Source: JAZKFP01 sp040386355 (GTDB lineage Bacteria > Pseudomonadota > Gammaproteobacteria > Pseudomonadales > UBA6940). From it: a DNA stretch of 10,051 nucleotides. Below, piece after piece: positions 7,482-10,051 of this stretch. A program made the translations under genes and the position numbers. Within the stretch, counting starts at the first letter, position 1, and each line of letters begins with the position of its first letter. The notes beneath the pieces are model-generated. The model saw only the letters and a program-made list of their open reading frames with translations. It did not search any database and was not told the origin of the DNA. The stretch covers positions 1-10,051 of the forward strand of contig JAZKFP010000241.1 of the NCBI GenBank assembly GCA_040386355.1. Reading direction: 5' to 3'.

Positions 7482-8666
7482 ATGTTTTTCTCAAAAACTA
7501 ATACTATTAAACCTGTGTTTAATACAAATGTAATACCAAACTTGCAAGAAATCTCTAAGCTTTCATTTCCTAAAATTGATGATCCAAACTCCAGTAAAAA
7601 GGTAACTTCGCATTGGATTTCTTCCTATATCAAGTTACGCAAAACATGCAATATTCCCAAAACACTTGAACTTTACTTGAAAAGTCAAAATGCAGAATAT
7701 GGCGCGTTAGTTTCTCGATTTAGGGGAACATTATTAGGTCTTGCAACTGGCGATGCTCTTGGCACTACGTATGAATTTTCTGAAAAAGGAAGTTATGTCG
7801 CATCAGAAAATATTGTCGGTGGTGGTCCATTTAATTTAGAGCCGGGTGAATGGACCGATGATACAAGCATGATGTATTGCTTAGCATTTAGCTTAATCAA
7901 TAAAAATGGATTTGATCCAAAAAACCAAATGGATCTTTATTTAAGTTGGCGTGAAAATGGTACCTTTAGTTCTAACGGTTATTGCTTTGATATAGGAAAT
8001 ACAATTTCTCAAGCGTTAACGGATTTTTCAATTTCTGGAAATCCTTACTCAGGAAAAACAGGTCCAGAATATGCCAAAAATGGCTCCCTTATGCGCTTGG
8101 CGCCAATTCCACTTTTTTATTATCATGATTTTGATCAAGCGATTTACTATGCAGGTGAAAGTTCAAAAACTACTCACGGCGCCACAGCTTGTATTGATAG
8201 CTGTCGTTTTTACACGGGTTTAATGCTTGGAGCTTTAAAAGGTTTGTCTAAAGATATTATTCTAAATGAAAATTTTGAACCATTCGTCGGATGCTGGAAA
8301 AAATATCCTTTGTGTGAAGAAGTTAAGGTTGTTCAGCAAGGTTCTTATAAAAATAAATCCTATCACGAGGTATTTGCTGATGGAACTGCGGTAAATACGA
8401 TGGAGGCAGCTCTTTGGGCGTTTTACAACAGTTCGAACTTTAAAGATGGAGCTATGCTTGCAGTTAATTTAGGCGACGACGCTGACACTGTCGCAGCAAT
8501 TTATGGAATGCTAGCAGGTGCATTTTACGGAGAACAAAATATTCCAATTAATTGGTTATCTCAGCTTAGTTTCTATCATGCTTTTTTCATTAAAGCAGAC
8601 GAAATGCATAATCTTTATACAAAAAATTCTGCAACCTGTATGCAAAAAAATTGCGTAATTACCTGA
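7482..8666 (+). CDS. ADP-ribosylglycohydrolase (ARH/DraG family) with N-terminal extension and CVIT C-terminus
   Basis: A 394-residue hydrolase predicted to remove ADP-ribose from modified (typically arginine) residues using a binuclear Mg2+ centre. The ARH core starts at about 79 with RFRGTLLGLATGDALG. Metal ligands lie in EWTDDTSM (Thr125, Asp126, Asp127) and GDDADT (Asp332, Asp333, Asp335, Thr336). GNTISQAL (172-179), NGSLMRLAPIP (200-210) and TTHGATA (230-236) are also typical. The core is complete, so an active enzyme is expected. Two features are unusual. About 78 residues precede the core, as in the immunity protein Tri1, whose N-terminal extension plugs its toxin's active site. The last four residues are Cys-Val-Ile-Thr, with another Cys five residues upstream, resembling a eukaryotic CaaX farnesylation box. 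ATG 7482 has only a weak GGA (7473-7475), 29 nt after the transferase stop. This position marks it as the transferase's antagonist: immunity, self-protection or effector reversal. It ends 2 nt from the convergent membrane-protein gene. Confidence 0.92.
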   Translation: MFFSKTNTIKPVFNTNVIPNLQEISKLSFPKIDDPNSSKKVTSHWISSYIKLRKTCNIPKTLELYLKSQNAEYGALVSRFRGTLLGLATGDALGTTYEFSEKGSYVASENIVGGGPFNLEPGEWTDDTSMMYCLAFSLINKNGFDPKNQMDLYLSWRENGTFSSNGYCFDIGNTISQALTDFSISGNPYSGKTGPEYAKNGSLMRLAPIPLFYYHDFDQAIYYAGESSKTTHGATACIDSCRFYTGLMLGALKGLSKDIILNENFEPFVGCWKKYPLCEEVKVVQQGSYKNKSYHEVFADGTAVNTMEAALWAFYNSSNFKDGAMLAVNLGDDADTVAAIYGMLAGAFYGEQNIPINWLSQLSFYHAFFIKADEMHNLYTKNSATCMQKNCVIT

Positions 8667-8668
8667 TA

Positions 8669-9343
8669 TTATTTATTAAATATATCTGAATTAAATGGCT
8701 GCCACAAATTTAACCAAACTAGTGTGGGCGCAGCAAATTCAATTAATTCACCACGTTTAGATGAAGAAACACCCAGCTCAACAATTAAAATCAATACAAA
8801 ATAACTAATGGTATGAATATGTTTTGGAATGGGAATTTGCCAACGATCTATCCATGCTTTAACACTTTTATGCTTTCTATAAAAGCTGTTTATCACTAAC
8901 AAGTAAGTCATTAGCACTAAGGCGAAACCAGCACCAAATATAAGCTTATTTATTTTTACTTCACCAACCACCAAATTATGCAAATTAGTCTCAGTTTGTG
9001 CATTGTGAGTTTCAAAAAATTCGTTAGATTCAATTCCCAAAATACGTTGCCCCCAAGATACTTCTTCTCCAGCACCAAAAATAAAAAATAATACCATTAC
9101 AAAATAAATGCGTCGCGCCGCAGTTCTAGGTAAAGTCTGTTTAAAACGTTGGATACATATCAATGAACATCCTAAAAGCCAAGCAACAGTTGTCCATTCG
9201 GTTGGGCCATCTTCCACAACCCAACGTTCTTTAAACCAAATTGGATGTGTATAAGAAAGTACAACACTTGCAATTAATGCGATAAATACAAGTGCTAAAA
9301 TAATCCATTCTTTACGTGTCACATGATCAGAATTATGGTTCAT
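8669..9343 (-). CDS. multi-pass membrane protein with EEVSWGQR and NLHNL motifs, function unknown
   Basis: A 224-residue inner-membrane protein with likely membrane segments at about 12-31, 51-66, 78-92, 132-152 and 176-192. Conserved-looking polar motifs sit at membrane edges: EDGPTEW (44-50), GAGEEVSWGQR (90-100), an N-x-Q-x-E-x-NLHNL stretch (114-124) and SSSKRGELIE (193-202). I recall the EExSWGQR...E.NLHNL signature from uncharacterised membrane proteins in many bacteria but can attach no function. The clustering of Glu, His, Asn and Arg next to membrane helices is compatible with a membrane enzyme (inference). AAGGA (9352-9356) lies 8 nt before the ATG, a good ribosome binding site. It is the last gene of a minus-strand unit, 19 nt after the stop of the 203-residue gene, and converges on the hydrolase gene with a 2-nt gap. 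Confidence 0.85.
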   Translation of the reverse strand: MNHNSDHVTRKEWIILALVFIALIASVVLSYTHPIWFKERWVVEDGPTEWTTVAWLLGCSLICIQRFKQTLPRTAARRIYFVMVLFFIFGAGEEVSWGQRILGIESNEFFETHNAQTETNLHNLVVGEVKINKLIFGAGFALVLMTYLLVINSFYRKHKSVKAWIDRWQIPIPKHIHTISYFVLILIVELGVSSSKRGELIEFAAPTLVWLNLWQPFNSDIFNK

Positions 9344-9362
9344 GATTATTGTCCTTGAGATG

Positions 9363-9974
9363 CTATAGCGAACGCAGATTTTTTGTCTTAAAAAAATATT
9401 CTTTGACTAGATAAATACATGCGCCAACAACAGCAAATGGATCTAATAAAATATCCCATAAATTATCACTCGGTAATACATTTAATACATCTACTATCAA
9501 AATAAGAATTAAACCACAAAACAAAGTTTGCCATTTTTTAAAAGTAAAAAATATTAAAAAGCCCAGCAATATAAAAGATGCTAATGGATGCCAACCCAAT
9601 CGATACACATCCCATATGAATAGCCCTTCGGATAATGGATACAGAATAAGACCAATGACCCCTAAGAAGATTACTAAAAATTTTTGTTCTGAATCATGTA
9701 ACGTGAAATTTTTATACGATGACACTGAAAGGATTTGATATATAGCCCATAGTGCGGATGTAACAGAAAGAGGCCCTATCCATGCGGCGCTTAAAGGCAA
9801 AAATAAAATTGATGCACTTGCAGATGCAATATTAATCCAAAGTTTTTTTACAGAAATTTTAAGTAACAAAAAAAAATGATGTATTAAAATTAATAAGACT
9901 GCCCACACTGTTATCAAAAGCGTTAAATGATTAACAAAATAAATTAAATCCTGAGGCCAATAGCTCCAAATCAT
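9363..9974 (-). CDS. multi-pass membrane protein, function unknown
   Basis: A 203-residue, very hydrophobic protein with about six or seven possible membrane segments (roughly 18-39, 47-66, 69-84, 99-115, 131-146, 149-166 and 177-193). The loop ending ...GLFIWDVYRLGWHPLASF (117-133) and the LLDPFAVVG segment (176-184) hold the few polar, potentially conserved residues (Glu116, Asp122, Arg125, His129, Asp178). I do not recognise the family; size and topology do not match a transporter I can name. Its ATG overlaps the stop of the upstream gene as ATGA (9971-9974), and GGGA sits about 8 nt before the ATG inside that gene, indicating translational coupling. The next gene follows after 19 nt, so the three form one transcription unit and probably act together in the membrane. 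Confidence 0.82.
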   Translation of the reverse strand: MIWSYWPQDLIYFVNHLTLLITVWAVLLILIHHFFLLLKISVKKLWINIASASASILFLPLSAAWIGPLSVTSALWAIYQILSVSSYKNFTLHDSEQKFLVIFLGVIGLILYPLSEGLFIWDVYRLGWHPLASFILLGFLIFFTFKKWQTLFCGLILILIVDVLNVLPSDNLWDILLDPFAVVGACIYLVKEYFFKTKNLRSL

Positions 9975-10051
9975 AAAGTATTTCCCTTAGGTTTTCTTTC
10001 AATCTGTTTTAACAACCACGATTCACTTATTTGAACATGACGAATAAAATC
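9971..10051 (-). CDS. C-terminal 26 codons of an unidentified gene (5' part outside window)
   Basis: On the minus strand an open frame enters at the window edge, reads DFIRHVQISESWLLKQIERK, then PKGNTL, and stops with TGA at 9971-9973. The stop overlaps the next ATG by four nucleotides (ATGA), a classic translational-coupling arrangement that supports its being real coding sequence. Too little remains to name the family; it is the third member of the minus-strand unit. Confidence 0.6.
   Translation of the reverse strand, partial: DFIRHVQISESWLLKQIERKPKGNTL

Noticed and set aside
4742..8666. SidE-type phosphoribosyl-ubiquitination locus
   Set aside because: The transferase lacks a recognisable phosphodiesterase domain and no SidJ/Dup-like partner is present. 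The hydrolase is of the ARH family.
9044..9076. EEVSWGQR as a CPBP (CAAX-protease-like) EExxxR motif, tempting because a CaaX-ended protein is adjacent
   Set aside because: The Glu pair is five residues from the Arg, not three, and the other CPBP motifs are not seen. The protein is left as unknown.

Overview
The window comes from a low-GC gammaproteobacterium. Its left half holds conserved housekeeping genes: a divergent icd (isocitrate dehydrogenase, 3' end off the window), then mnmA, hflD and purB on the plus strand. The mnmA-hflD-purB order is typical of Gammaproteobacteria. The AT-rich composition and a right half with host-interaction-type genes suggest a host-associated lineage such as the Legionellales (Legionella/Coxiella/Berkiella-like). 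That placement is inference; no rRNA or species marker is present.

Layout. 1-721 (minus): icd, partial. 722-1027: divergent spacer with the icd leader, a 116-bp inverted-repeat element (copy A) and a probable mnmA promoter. 1028-2191: mnmA. 2258-2363: repeat copy B. 2379-3086: hflD. 3126-3242: repeat copy C. 3265-4632: purB. Thus each intergenic gap of the housekeeping block carries one copy of a ~106-117 bp MITE-like element, placed just upstream of the next gene. The copies share their ends, a conserved hairpin loop (A and C) and a second small palindrome, while stem sequences differ.

4742-8666 (plus) is a visibly more AT-rich three-gene accessory cluster, probably one transcript: an unrecognised 419-aa protein, a 479-aa protein with a C-terminal R-S-E class ADP-ribosyltransferase domain, and a 394-aa ADP-ribosylglycohydrolase (ARH/DraG family). 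A modifier next to an eraser suggests either a toxin-immunity pair (compare Tre1-Tri1) or a host-directed effector with a reversing partner. The hydrolase ends in Cys-Val-Ile-Thr, a possible eukaryotic CaaX prenylation signal, and this favours the host-directed reading. This cluster is the most interesting part of the window.

8669-10051 (minus) is a tight three-gene unit converging on the cluster with a 2-nt gap: the last 26 codons of an unidentified gene, a 203-aa multi-pass membrane protein, and a 224-aa membrane protein with a conserved EEVSWGQR / NLHNL signature. Their functions are unknown. No tRNA, rRNA, CRISPR array, transposase or convincing rho-independent terminator was seen.
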